Below are positions 50,322 through 59,126 of a DNA stretch of 64,000 nucleotides, in pieces. The stretch is from Pseudomonas sp. DNDY-54 (GTDB lineage Bacteria; Pseudomonadota; Gammaproteobacteria; Pseudomonadales; Pseudomonadaceae): positions 310,001 to 374,000 of the forward strand of contig NZ_CP082271.1 in the NCBI RefSeq assembly GCF_019880365.1, given 5' to 3'. The notes beneath the pieces are model-generated. The model worked only from the letters and a program-made list of their open reading frames with translations. It was not told the DNA's origin and did no database searches. Within the stretch, counting starts at the first letter, position 1. Every line of letters starts with the position of its first letter. The translations under genes and the position numbers were made by a program.

Positions 50322-51821
50322 ATGAACATTCTCTACGACGAACGCGTCGATGGTGAGCTGCCCAAGGTCGACAAGGCAGCGCTGCTGGCCGACCTCCAGG
50401 CGCAACTGCCCGACATGGACATTCTCCATCGCGGCGAAGACCTCAAGCCCTACGAGTGTGACGGCCTGTCCGCCTATCGCACCACGCCCATGCTCGTGGT
50501 GCTGCCTGAGCGTATCGAACAGGTCGAAACCCTGTTGAAAATCGCCCACACGCGTGGCGTGCCGGTCGTCGCTCGCGGCGCCGGAACCGGGCTATCGGGC
50601 GGTGCGCTGCCGCTGGAGCAGGGCATCCTGCTGGTGATGGCGCGCTTCAACAAGATCCTTGAAGTCGACCCGGCCGGTCGCTTCGCCCGCGTGCAACCGG
50701 GTGTGCGCAACCTCGCCATCTCCCAGGCGGCGGCGCCCTATGACCTGTATTACGCGCCCGATCCCTCGTCGCAGATCGCCTGCTCCATCGGCGGCAACGT
50801 GGCTGAGAACGCCGGCGGCGTGCATTGCCTGAAATACGGCCTGACCGTGCACAACCTGCTCAAAGTCGAGATCCTCACCGTCGAGGGCGAGCGCATGGTG
50901 CTCGGATCGGACGCGCTGGATTCGCCGGGCTTCGACCTGCTGGCGCTGTTCACTGGCTCCGAAGGCATGCTTGGCATCGTCACTGAGGTAACCGTCAAGT
51001 TGCTGCCCAAGCCGCAGGTGGCGAAGGTGCTACTGGCGGCATTCGATTCGGTGGAAAAAGCCGGTCGTGCGGTAGGCGACATCATCGCCGCGGGCATCAT
51101 CCCCGGTGGCCTGGAAATGATGGACAACCTGTCGATTCGTGCCGCCGAAGACTTCATCCACGCCGGTTACCCGGTGGACGCCGAGGCGATCCTGCTCTGC
51201 GAACTGGATGGCGTTGAGGCCGATGTTCACGATGACTGCGCGCGGGTGGGCGAGGTGCTCAAGCTGGCCGGCGCCACCGAGGTGCGGCTGGCCAAGGACG
51301 AGGCCGAGCGGGTCAAATTCTGGGCCGGGCGCAAGAATGCCTTCCCGGCGGTCGGGCGAATCTCGCCGGACTACTACTGCATGGACGGCACCATCCCGCG
51401 CCGCGAGCTGCCGGGCGTGCTCAAAGGCATTTCCGATCTGTCCGAGGAATACGGCTTGCGTGTGGCCAACGTGTTCCATGCCGGCGACGGCAACATGCAC
51501 CCGCTGATCCTCTTCGATGCCAACACAGAAGGCGAGCTGGAACGCGCCGAGGCGCTGGGCGGCAAGATTCTCGAACTGTGCGTGAAGGTCGGCGGCTCGA
51601 TCACCGGTGAACACGGTGTCGGTCGCGAGAAGATCAACCAGATGTGCGCCCAGTTCAACGCCGACGAGCTGACGTTGTTCCACGCCGTGAAAGCGGCATT
51701 CGACCCCAGCGGGTTGCTCAATCCGGGCAAAAACATCCCGACGCTGCACCGCTGCGCCGAATTCGGCGGCATGCATGTCCATGGCGGGCAACTGCCCTTC
51801 CCTGAACTGGAGCGCTTCTGA
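50322..51821 (+). CDS. glcD: Glycolate oxidase subunit GlcD
   Basis: 499 residues. FAD-linked oxidase with PCMH domain (VVARGAGTGLSGGALPLEQG, about 85-104; SIGGNVAENAGGVHCLKYGL, about 155-175) and C-terminal FAD-oxidase domain (VFHAGDGNMHPLILFDA, GEHGVGREKINQM, FDPSGLLNPGKNI). Catalytic subunit of the three-part glycolate oxidase, glycolate to glyoxylate. The ATG follows CGACAGCC with weak AAGA-GC ribosome site; first gene of the operon. Confidence 0.95.
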   Translation: MNILYDERVDGELPKVDKAALLADLQAQLPDMDILHRGEDLKPYECDGLSAYRTTPMLVVLPERIEQVETLLKIAHTRGVPVVARGAGTGLSGGALPLEQGILLVMARFNKILEVDPAGRFARVQPGVRNLAISQAAAPYDLYYAPDPSSQIACSIGGNVAENAGGVHCLKYGLTVHNLLKVEILTVEGERMVLGSDALDSPGFDLLALFTGSEGMLGIVTEVTVKLLPKPQVAKVLLAAFDSVEKAGRAVGDIIAAGIIPGGLEMMDNLSIRAAEDFIHAGYPVDAEAILLCELDGVEADVHDDCARVGEVLKLAGATEVRLAKDEAERVKFWAGRKNAFPAVGRISPDYYCMDGTIPRRELPGVLKGISDLSEEYGLRVANVFHAGDGNMHPLILFDANTEGELERAEALGGKILELCVKVGGSITGEHGVGREKINQMCAQFNADELTLFHAVKAAFDPSGLLNPGKNIPTLHRCAEFGGMHVHGGQLPFPELERF

Positions 51822-52879
51822 TGACGGTTTCCTTCGACGACAGCCAGCAGCTGCTCGATCAGGTCAACCAGGCGTTGGCCAGCAATACCCCGCTGCGCAT
51901 CCAGGGCGGCGGCAGCAAGGCGTTCCTCGGCCACGAGGTGCAGGGCACGCTGCTCGACACCCGTGCCCATCGCGGCATCGTCACCTATGACCCGACCGAG
52001 CTGGTAATCAGCGTTCGCGCTGGCACGCCATTGGCGGAGCTGGAAGCGGCGCTCGACGAGGCCAATCAGATGCTGCCCTGCGAGCCCCCCCATCTGGGCG
52101 AAGGCGCTACGGTCGGCGGCATGATCGCGGCGGGCTTGTCCGGGCCGCGTCGGCCCTGGTCTGGCTCGGTGCGCGACTTTGTACTGGGTACTCGGGTCAT
52201 CACCGGCCATGGCAAGCACTTGCGCTTTGGCGGTGAGGTGATGAAAAACGTCGCCGGCTACGACCTGTCACGCCTGATGGCCGGAAGCTTTGGTTGCCTT
52301 GGCGTGCTCACGGAGGTCTCGCTCAAGGTGCTGCCCAAGCCGCGCCTGTGCCGCAGCCTGCGGGTCGAGATGCCGGTCGATCGCGCACTGCTCAAACTCG
52401 CCGAGTGGGGGCAGCAACCGGTGCCGATCACGGCGGCGAGTCATGACGGTCAGGCGCTGCATTTGCGTCTGGAAGGCGGCGAAGGTTCGGTGAACGCCGC
52501 GTGCGACCGTATCGGTGGTCAGACGCTGGACGTGGGTTACTGGAACGAACTGCGCGAACAGCGCCTGGGCTTTTTCAGTGACGCGCGCCCGCTGTGGCGC
52601 CTGTCGCTGCCGACCGACACCCCGGTGTTGGCCTTGCCCGGCGACCAGCTGATCGACTGGGCCGGCGCCCAGCGCTGGCTGAAATCCGATGCCGACGCGC
52701 ATGTAATTCGCGCCATCGTCAGCGAAGTGGGCGGTCATGCCACCTGTTTCACCGCTGGCGCCGCGGCTAGCCCGTTCCAGCCGCTGGCCGAGCCGCTGCT
52801 GCGCTATCACCGCCAGCTGAAAGCGGCGCTCGACCCGCAGGGGATATTCAACCCCGGCCGCATGTATTCCGAGGTCTGA
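51821..52879 (+). CDS. glcE: Glycolate oxidase subunit GlcE
   Basis: 352 residues, FAD-binding subunit resembling the N-terminal half of GlcD: IQGGGSKAFLGHEV, ATVGGMIAAGLSGPRRPW (about 92-109), RDFVLGTRVITGHGKHLRFG, NVAGYDLSRLMAGSFG (about 142-157). TGATG overlap with glcD. Needed for glycolate oxidase activity in E. coli. Confidence 0.94.
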   Translation: MTVSFDDSQQLLDQVNQALASNTPLRIQGGGSKAFLGHEVQGTLLDTRAHRGIVTYDPTELVISVRAGTPLAELEAALDEANQMLPCEPPHLGEGATVGGMIAAGLSGPRRPWSGSVRDFVLGTRVITGHGKHLRFGGEVMKNVAGYDLSRLMAGSFGCLGVLTEVSLKVLPKPRLCRSLRVEMPVDRALLKLAEWGQQPVPITAASHDGQALHLRLEGGEGSVNAACDRIGGQTLDVGYWNELREQRLGFFSDARPLWRLSLPTDTPVLALPGDQLIDWAGAQRWLKSDADAHVIRAIVSEVGGHATCFTAGAAASPFQPLAEPLLRYHRQLKAALDPQGIFNPGRMYSEV

Positions 52880-52880
52880 T

Positions 52881-54098
52881 ATGCAAACGAATCTGAGTGA
52901 AGCCGCGAAGAAGCTGCCGCGCGCCGAGGAAGCCGAAAGCATCCTCCGTTCCTGCGTGCACTGCGGTTTCTGCAACGCGACCTGCCCGACCTATCAATTG
53001 CTCGGCGACGAGCTGGACGGCCCGCGTGGGCGCATCTATTTGATGAAGCAGATGTTCGAGGGCGGTGAGGTCACGGAAAGCACCCAGACCCACCTGGACC
53101 GCTGCCTGACCTGCCGGAACTGCGAAACCACCTGCCCGTCGGGCGTGCAGTATCACAACCTGCTGGATATCGGCCGGGACTTCATGGAGCAGCAGGTGCA
53201 GCGCTCGGCGGGTGAACGCCTGCTGCGCACCGGCTTGCGTACCGTCATCCCGCGTCCAGGGCTGTTCAAGGCGTTGCTGGGTACCGGCAATGCGCTGCGC
53301 CCGTTGATGCCGGCGACGCTCAAGGCGCACATGCCACGCCAAGTCACCCCGGCCAAGCCGCGACCGCAGGTGATGCATGCGCGTCGGGTGCTGATGCTTG
53401 AAGGCTGTGTGCAACCGAGCCTGTCGCCCAACACGAATGCGGCGACGGCACGGGTACTGGATCGCCTCGGCATCAGCGTATCGACGGCCCGTGAAGCGGG
53501 CTGCTGCGGCGCAGTGGACTATCACCTGAACGCCCAGGAAGCCGGCCTCGACCGTGCGCGCCGCAACATCGATGCCTGGTGGCCCGCCATCGAAGGCGGC
53601 GCCGAAGCCATTGTGCAGACCGCCAGCGGTTGCGGTGCCTTCATCAAGGACTATGGTCATCTGTTACGGGATGATCCGGCCTATGCGACCAAGGCGGCGC
53701 GGGTCAGCGAATTGGCCAAGGATCTGGTGGAGGTGATGCGCAGCGCTGAGCTCGAGCGGCTCAACGTCAAGGCTGACAAGCGCATGGCCTTTCATTGCCC
53801 TTGCACCCTGCAACACGCACAGAAGCTCGGCGGCGCGGTCGAAGACGTGCTCACGCGGCTCGGCTTCCAGCTCACCGCCGTGCCGGATGCGCATTTGTGC
53901 TGTGGTTCGGCGGGCAGCTATTCAATCACCCAGCCGGTGCTATCCAAGCAATTGCGCGACAACAAGCTGACAGCGCTGGAAAGCGGCAAGCCGGAGGTCA
54001 TCGTCACCGCCAATATTGGCTGCCAGACGCACCTCGACGGTGCCGGGCGGACGCCGGTTCGGCACTGGATAGAGATCGTAGAGGAGGCGATGGGCTGA
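52881..54098 (+). CDS. glcF: Glycolate oxidase iron-sulfur subunit GlcF
   Basis: 405 residues. Two 4Fe-4S sites in the first 100 residues: CVHCGFCNATCP and CLTCRNCETTCP. C-terminal half has two CCG-type domains (EAGCCGAVDYHL, DAHLCCGSAGSY). Carries electrons from GlcD to the respiratory chain. One base after the glcE stop. Confidence 0.95.
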   Translation: MQTNLSEAAKKLPRAEEAESILRSCVHCGFCNATCPTYQLLGDELDGPRGRIYLMKQMFEGGEVTESTQTHLDRCLTCRNCETTCPSGVQYHNLLDIGRDFMEQQVQRSAGERLLRTGLRTVIPRPGLFKALLGTGNALRPLMPATLKAHMPRQVTPAKPRPQVMHARRVLMLEGCVQPSLSPNTNAATARVLDRLGISVSTAREAGCCGAVDYHLNAQEAGLDRARRNIDAWWPAIEGGAEAIVQTASGCGAFIKDYGHLLRDDPAYATKAARVSELAKDLVEVMRSAELERLNVKADKRMAFHCPCTLQHAQKLGGAVEDVLTRLGFQLTAVPDAHLCCGSAGSYSITQPVLSKQLRDNKLTALESGKPEVIVTANIGCQTHLDGAGRTPVRHWIEIVEEAMG

Positions 54099-54102
54099 AG
54101 CC

Positions 54103-54189
54103 GTAGGGTGGGCTTCAGCCCACCAGCATTTCAGACAGCGCTCCGTGTATCGGTGGGCTAAAGCGGAACCCCGCCCGGCCCACCCTTAC
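54103..54189. repeat. REP-type inverted pair inside the glc operon
   Basis: Begins GTAGGGTGGGCTTCAGCCCA and ends in GGCCCACCCTTAC; the ends are inverted copies around a 40-base centre that holds a second GGTGGGCT/AAGC arm. Sits between glcF and glcG, 5 bases after the glcF stop. May affect glcG-B mRNA ends. Confidence 0.75.
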
Positions 54190-54254
54190 CGGTCAATCTG
54201 GCAGCTCTGGCAACGGCCCGAGCGAACAACCGAAATTCGAAGACAGGAGAGACC

Positions 54255-54659
54255 ATGAAAACCAAAGCCGTACTGACCCAGACTGAAGTGACCGCCATCC
54301 TCGCCGCCGCGCGCACCGAAGCGCAGAACAACGGCTGGGCCGTGACCATCGTGGTCGCCGACGACGGCGGTCATCCGCTGGCGCTGGAGCGTCTGGACGG
54401 CTGCGCGCCAATCGCCTCCTACATCGCCACCGAGAAGGCCCGTAGCGCCGCAGTCGGCCGTCGCGAAACCAAAGGTTACGAGGACATGGTCAACGGCGGC
54501 CGCAACGCGTTCCTGTCCGCACCCGTGGTCTGCTCGCTGGAGGGTGGCGTACCGGTGATTGTCGACGGTAGCGTCATTGGCTCGGTTGGCGTGTCTGGCG
54601 TAACCGCCACGCAAGACGCGCAAGTGGCCAAGGCCGGCGCAGCAGCCGTGGGCAATTGA
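54255..54659 (+). CDS. glcG: Heme-binding-type GlcG protein
   Basis: 134 residues, GlcG/HbpS family: TQTEVTAILAAARTEAQNNG, TIVVADDGGHPLALERLDGC, ASYIATEKARSAA, GGVPVIVDGSVIGSVGVSG, and AKAGAAAVGN at the end. The family's role in glycolate use is unknown. AGGAGAG is 4-5 bases ahead of ATG; glcB starts 26 bases later. Confidence 0.93.
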   Translation: MKTKAVLTQTEVTAILAAARTEAQNNGWAVTIVVADDGGHPLALERLDGCAPIASYIATEKARSAAVGRRETKGYEDMVNGGRNAFLSAPVVCSLEGGVPVIVDGSVIGSVGVSGVTATQDAQVAKAGAAAVGN

Positions 54660-54685
54660 CTCAGACGAACTCAGGAGAAACGGAC

Positions 54686-56866
54686 ATGACCGAGCGTGTA
54701 ACTCTGGGCCGCCTGCAAGTCGCGGCCAACCTGCAACGTTTCATTGAAGACGAAGTGCTGCCCGGCAGCGGTGTCGAAGCAGCGGCTTTCTGGAAAGGCT
54801 TCGACAAGCTGGTCCATGACCTGGCGCCGAAGAACCGCGAGCTGCTCGCCGAGCGCGATCGCCTGCAGGTCGAACTGGACAACTGGCACCGCAGCAATCC
54901 CGGCCCGATCGGCGACATGCCGGCCTACCGCGCCTTCCTCGAATCCATCGGCTACCTGCAGCCCGAGCCGGGCGAGGTGAAGATAAGTACCAGCAATGTC
55001 GACAGCGAGATTTCCAGCCAGGCCGGCCCGCAGCTGGTGGTGCCGATCGGTAACGCGCGCTATGCGTTGAACGCCGCCAATGCCCGCTGGGGCTCGCTGT
55101 ATGACGCCCTCTACGGCACCGATGCCATCAGCGAAGAGAACGGCGCGCAGAAGGGCCCGGGTTACAACGAGGTACGCGGTGCCAAGGTCATCGCCTTTGC
55201 GCGCAACTTCCTCGATCAGGCCGCACCGCTGGCTGAAGGCAGCCACGCCGATTCGGTCAGCTACCGCGTGCAGGACGGTCAGCTCAAGGTCACGCTGGAA
55301 AATGGCAACGTGAGCGGCCTGAAGCAGCCGGAAAAATTCGTCGGCCATCAGGGCGAAGCGGTCGAGCCGACGGCGATTCTGCTGAAAAACAACGGTCTCC
55401 ATGTCGAGATCCAGATCGATCCGAACAGCCCGATCGGCCAGACCGATGCCGCCGGCGTGAAGGATCTGCTGATGGAAGCGGCCGTCACCACCATCATGGA
55501 CTGCGAAGACTCCACCGCAGCCGTGGACGCTGACGACAAGGTGCTGGTCTACCGCAACTGGCTGGGCCTGATGAAGGGCGACCTCGTCGAAGACCTGGAG
55601 AAGGGCGGTAAGCGCATCACCCGTCGTCTCAACGCCGACCGCGAATACACCGCGGCCGACGGCTCGAACCTGACGCTGCACGGCCGCTCGCTGCTGTTCA
55701 TCCGCAACGTCGGTCACCTGATGACCAACCCGGCGATCATCGACGGCGAAGGCCACGAGATTCCCGAAGGCATCATGGACGGTGTGGTCACCAGCCTGAT
55801 CGCCAAGCATGACCAGCAGCGCAAGGGCAACTCGCGCACCGGCTCGATGTATATCGTCAAGCCGAAGATGCACGGGCCGGCCGAAGTAGCGTTCACCGAC
55901 GAGCTGTTCGGTCGCGTCGAGGACCTGATCGGTCTGCCGCGCCATACCCTCAAGGTCGGGATCATGGACGAGGAGCGTCGCACCAGCGTCAACCTCAAGG
56001 CGTGCATCGGTGCTGCGAAGAACCGCGTAGCCTTCATCAACACCGGCTTCCTCGACCGCACCGGTGATGAGATGCACACCATCATGGAAGCCGGCGCCGT
56101 GCTGCGTAAGGGCGACATGAAGAGCACCGCCTGGATCCAGGCCTACGAGCGCAACAACGTGCTGGTCGGTCTGAATTGCGGCCTGCGTGGCAAGGCGCAG
56201 ATCGGCAAGGGCATGTGGGCCATGCCGGACCTGATGGCCGCCATGCTCGAGCAGAAGATTGGTCATCCGAAGGCTGGTGCCAACACCGCCTGGGTGCCGT
56301 CGCCGACCGGCGCCACGCTGCACGCGCTGCATTACCACCAGGTCGACGTGCAGGCCGTTCAGGCCGAGCTGGAGAAGATTGATCTGGCGGGTGAGCGCGA
56401 CAAGCTGACCAACGATCTGCTGACCATTCCGGTCGCGCCGGAGCGCAACTGGTCGGCTGCGGAAATCCAGCAGGAACTGGACAACAACTGCCAGGGCATT
56501 CTCGGTTACGTGGTGCGTTGGGTCGAGCAGGGCGTTGGTTGCTCCAAGGTGCCGGACATTCATGATGTCGGCCTGATGGAAGACCGCGCCACGCTGCGTA
56601 TCTCCAGCCAGCATCTGGCCAACTGGCTGCACCACGGCGTGGTTGATGAAGCACAGGTTCGCGAGACCCTGGAGCGCATGGCCAAGGTGGTCGATCAGCA
56701 GAACGCCGGCGATCCGGCCTATCGCCCGATGGCCACCGACTATGCTGGGTCTGCTGCTTTCCAGGCGGCGTGCGACCTGGTGTTCAAGGGGCGCGAGCAG
56801 CCGAGCGGGTACACCGAACCGCTGCTGCATGCCTGGCGCCAACGCTTCAAGCAGCAGGTCGGTTGA
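54686..56866 (+). CDS. glcB: Malate synthase G
   Basis: 726 residues, normal length. Glyoxylate + acetyl-CoA to malate, the exit step of glycolate use. Motifs: VPIGNARYALNAANARWGSL (N-terminal), TTIMDCEDSTAAVDADDKV, TGSMYIVKPKMHGPAEVAFT, KVGIMDEERRTSVNLKACI, LNCGLRGKAQIGKGMWAMPD, and LRISSQHLANWLHHGV. Start ATG 54686, after TCAGGAGAAAC; the frame is open 10 codons upstream through the glcG stop. Confidence 0.97.
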   Translation: MTERVTLGRLQVAANLQRFIEDEVLPGSGVEAAAFWKGFDKLVHDLAPKNRELLAERDRLQVELDNWHRSNPGPIGDMPAYRAFLESIGYLQPEPGEVKISTSNVDSEISSQAGPQLVVPIGNARYALNAANARWGSLYDALYGTDAISEENGAQKGPGYNEVRGAKVIAFARNFLDQAAPLAEGSHADSVSYRVQDGQLKVTLENGNVSGLKQPEKFVGHQGEAVEPTAILLKNNGLHVEIQIDPNSPIGQTDAAGVKDLLMEAAVTTIMDCEDSTAAVDADDKVLVYRNWLGLMKGDLVEDLEKGGKRITRRLNADREYTAADGSNLTLHGRSLLFIRNVGHLMTNPAIIDGEGHEIPEGIMDGVVTSLIAKHDQQRKGNSRTGSMYIVKPKMHGPAEVAFTDELFGRVEDLIGLPRHTLKVGIMDEERRTSVNLKACIGAAKNRVAFINTGFLDRTGDEMHTIMEAGAVLRKGDMKSTAWIQAYERNNVLVGLNCGLRGKAQIGKGMWAMPDLMAAMLEQKIGHPKAGANTAWVPSPTGATLHALHYHQVDVQAVQAELEKIDLAGERDKLTNDLLTIPVAPERNWSAAEIQQELDNNCQGILGYVVRWVEQGVGCSKVPDIHDVGLMEDRATLRISSQHLANWLHHGVVDEAQVRETLERMAKVVDQQNAGDPAYRPMATDYAGSAAFQAACDLVFKGREQPSGYTEPLLHAWRQRFKQQVG

Positions 56867-56924
56867 GCAGTATCGACAGCAAGACCGGTGGCCGGCAAGA
56901 GCTGGCCAGCGGTGCTAATGGACG

Positions 56925-56954
56925 AGCCCCGGGCGCTTCGAGCGCTCGGGGCTT
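56925..56954 (+). terminator. Terminator-like hairpin after glcB
   Basis: AGCCCCGGGCGCT-TCG-AGCGCTCGGGGCTTTC, a 13-base stem with a short T-run. It lies 58 bases past glcB, before the permease gene. Confidence 0.75.
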
Positions 56955-57087
56955 TCGAGCAAGAGGGGCCGGCCAACGTGACCCGTTGGTCGGTCGCTCA
57001 GGCTGATGTGGCGCTCATATCGGCCATGCGTGGGACCGGGCTTTCCCGGATAGAAGCGGTTCACAACAAAAAACAAGGAACCCAACA

Positions 57088-58797
57088 ATGAGTCAGACAC
57101 TGCTGTCCATACTGGCCTTCGTGCCGCTGGTGCTGGCGGGGGTACTGCTGATCGGCTTTCGCTGGCCGGCCAAGTACGCAATGCCGCTGGTTTTCGTGCT
57201 CACTGCGTTGATCGGCCTTCTGGCTTGGGACATGACCTTCAACCGGGTCCTGGCTTCCACGCTGCAAGGGCTGATTCTGACTGCCGCGATCCTCTGGATC
57301 ATCTTCGGCGCCATCCTTCTTCTCAATACGCTCAAGCACTCCGGGGGCATCGCGTCGATTCGTCGGGGCTTCGCCAACGTGAGCCCGGACAAGCGCGTCC
57401 AGGTGCTGATTGTGGCCTGGCTGTTCGGTTGCTTCATCGAAGGCGCCTCGGGCTTCGGTACGCCGGCTGCGGTCGCTGCGCCGCTGCTGGTCGCGCTGGG
57501 CTTCCCCGCGCTGACGGCGGTTGTGCTGGGCATGATGGTGCAATCCACGCCGGTATCCTTCGGTGCGGTGGGTACGCCAATTCTGGTGGGTGTCGCCGGT
57601 GGTCTCGACCAGGCCACGCTGGGTGGTCAGCTGGCAACGGTGGGTAGCAGCTGGGACGTGTTCTTCCATCTGATCTTCTCCCGCGTCGCGATCATTCACG
57701 CGCTGTGCGGCATCCTCATGCCGTTGATCATGATCTGCATCATGACCCGCTTCTTTGGGCGCAACCGCTCCTGGGGCGAAGGCCTGAGCATGGCGCCGTT
57801 CGCCATCTTTACCGGCCTGGCGTTCGTGATTCCCTACGCGGCCGCGGGCGTGTTCCTCGGCCCGGAATTCCCTTCAATGATCGGCGCGCTCGTGGGCCTG
57901 GCCATTGTCGTTCCGGCGGCCAAGGCAGGGTTCCTGCTGCCAAAGGACAGCTGGGACTTCGCGCCAGCCAGTGAATGGCCGGTGGAGTGGATGGGCAAGA
58001 TCGAGATGAAGATCGACGACGTCGCGGGTCGCACGCCGATCTCTGTACCGATGGCGTGGGCACCCTATCTGCTTTTGGCGATCTTCCTGGTGATGTCACG
58101 GGTGTTCCCCGACCTCAAGGCGGCGCTGATGTCGGTGAGCTTTGGCTGGAAGGACATCCTCGGCGAGACCGGCGTATCCGGCACCCTGGAGCCGCTGTAC
58201 CTGCCCGGCGGGATCCTCTGCATGGTGGTGTTGGTGACCTTCTTCCTGCACCGCATGAAGCCGGCTCAGCTGGGCGCAGCCATCTCCGAATCGAGCAAAA
58301 CGCTGCTCGGCGCGGGCTTTGTGCTGATCTTCACCATCCCGATGGTGCGGATCCTGATCAACTCCGGCGTCAACGGTTCGGATCTGGTGTCGATGCCGGT
58401 GGCCATGGCGCAACTGGTAGCCAACAGCGTGGGCGGTGTCTATCCGTTCTTCTCGCCTGCGGTCGGTGCGCTGGGCGCGTTCATCGCCGGTTCCAACACC
58501 GTGTCCAACCTGATGCTGTCCCAGTTCCAGTACAACACGGCCGGGCTGCTGGGGATTTCCGGGGCGCTGATGGTTGCGCTGCAATCGGTGGGCGCCGCGG
58601 CGGGCAACATGATCGCCATTCACAACGTGGTGGCGGCGTCGGCTACGGTCGGTCTGCTCGGGCGCGAAGGCATCACCTTGCGCAAGACCATGCTGCCGAC
58701 GCTGTACTACCTAGTGCTGGCCGGCACCATTGGCCTGATCGGCTTCTACGTGATGGGTATCAGCGATCCGCTGGTGGGTATTGCGACCGCCAGCTAA
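57088..58797 (+). CDS. glcA: Glycolate/L-lactate permease
   Basis: 569 residues, LldP/GlcA family: about 12-14 helices, LFGCFIEGASGFGTPAAVAA (about 112-131), VQSTPVSFGAVGTPILVGV (about 151-169), and the end region FFSPAVGALGAFIAGSNTVS. GlcA and LldP share substrates (glycolate, lactate); the glc neighbours favour glycolate. It has a strong AAGGAACCC lead and its own terminator. Confidence 0.9.
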   Translation: MSQTLLSILAFVPLVLAGVLLIGFRWPAKYAMPLVFVLTALIGLLAWDMTFNRVLASTLQGLILTAAILWIIFGAILLLNTLKHSGGIASIRRGFANVSPDKRVQVLIVAWLFGCFIEGASGFGTPAAVAAPLLVALGFPALTAVVLGMMVQSTPVSFGAVGTPILVGVAGGLDQATLGGQLATVGSSWDVFFHLIFSRVAIIHALCGILMPLIMICIMTRFFGRNRSWGEGLSMAPFAIFTGLAFVIPYAAAGVFLGPEFPSMIGALVGLAIVVPAAKAGFLLPKDSWDFAPASEWPVEWMGKIEMKIDDVAGRTPISVPMAWAPYLLLAIFLVMSRVFPDLKAALMSVSFGWKDILGETGVSGTLEPLYLPGGILCMVVLVTFFLHRMKPAQLGAAISESSKTLLGAGFVLIFTIPMVRILINSGVNGSDLVSMPVAMAQLVANSVGGVYPFFSPAVGALGAFIAGSNTVSNLMLSQFQYNTAGLLGISGALMVALQSVGAAAGNMIAIHNVVAASATVGLLGREGITLRKTMLPTLYYLVLAGTIGLIGFYVMGISDPLVGIATAS

Positions 58798-58817
58798 CCA
58801 GGCGAACGTGAACCCGG

Positions 58818-58846
58818 ACGGGCGGCTTAGGCCGCCCGTTTTGCTT
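58818..58846 (+). terminator. Rho-independent terminator of glcA
   Basis: ACGGGCGGC-TTAG-GCCGCCCGT followed by TTTGCTTT, 21 bases past the permease stop. Confidence 0.88.
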
Positions 58847-58957
58847 TGCCCTGAATCTCCCTCGCGGGGCTAGGGTCTATCACGCGAGCGCTGGAGTTTG
58901 GCGGTCCGCAGCGTTCTGGTATAGCGTGCAGCGCAACGGAAACTGATCGAGGTGAAC

Positions 58958-59125
58958 ATGAAAAAGTGGCAATGCGTGGTGTGCGGGTTCATCTATGACG
59001 AAGCCGAGGGCTGGCCGGACGAGGGCATCGCGCCCGGCACCGCCTGGGAAGACGTGCCGGAAGACTGGCTCTGCCCCGACTGCGGCGTCGGCAAGATGGA
59101 TTTCGAAATGATCGCGATCGGCTGA
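58958..59125 (+). CDS. rubA: Rubredoxin
   Basis: 55 residues; two CxxC pairs, Cys6/Cys9 (MKKWQCVVCGFIYDE) and Cys39/Cys42 (WLCPDCGVGK), bind one iron. GDEG-like GWPDEGIAPGTAWEDVPEDW between them is the family core. Electron carrier to alkane hydroxylase or oxidative stress reductases. GAGGTGAAC precedes ATG; the reductase gene starts two bases after its stop. Confidence 0.97.
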   Translation: MKKWQCVVCGFIYDEAEGWPDEGIAPGTAWEDVPEDWLCPDCGVGKMDFEMIAIG

Positions 59126-59126
59126 T

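Noticed and set aside
54671..56842. A 723-codon open frame on the minus strand opposite glcB
   Set aside because: Antisense shadow of a high-GC gene: the sense frame gives an unmistakable malate synthase G, while the antisense product is rich in Arg/His/Gln with no known motif.
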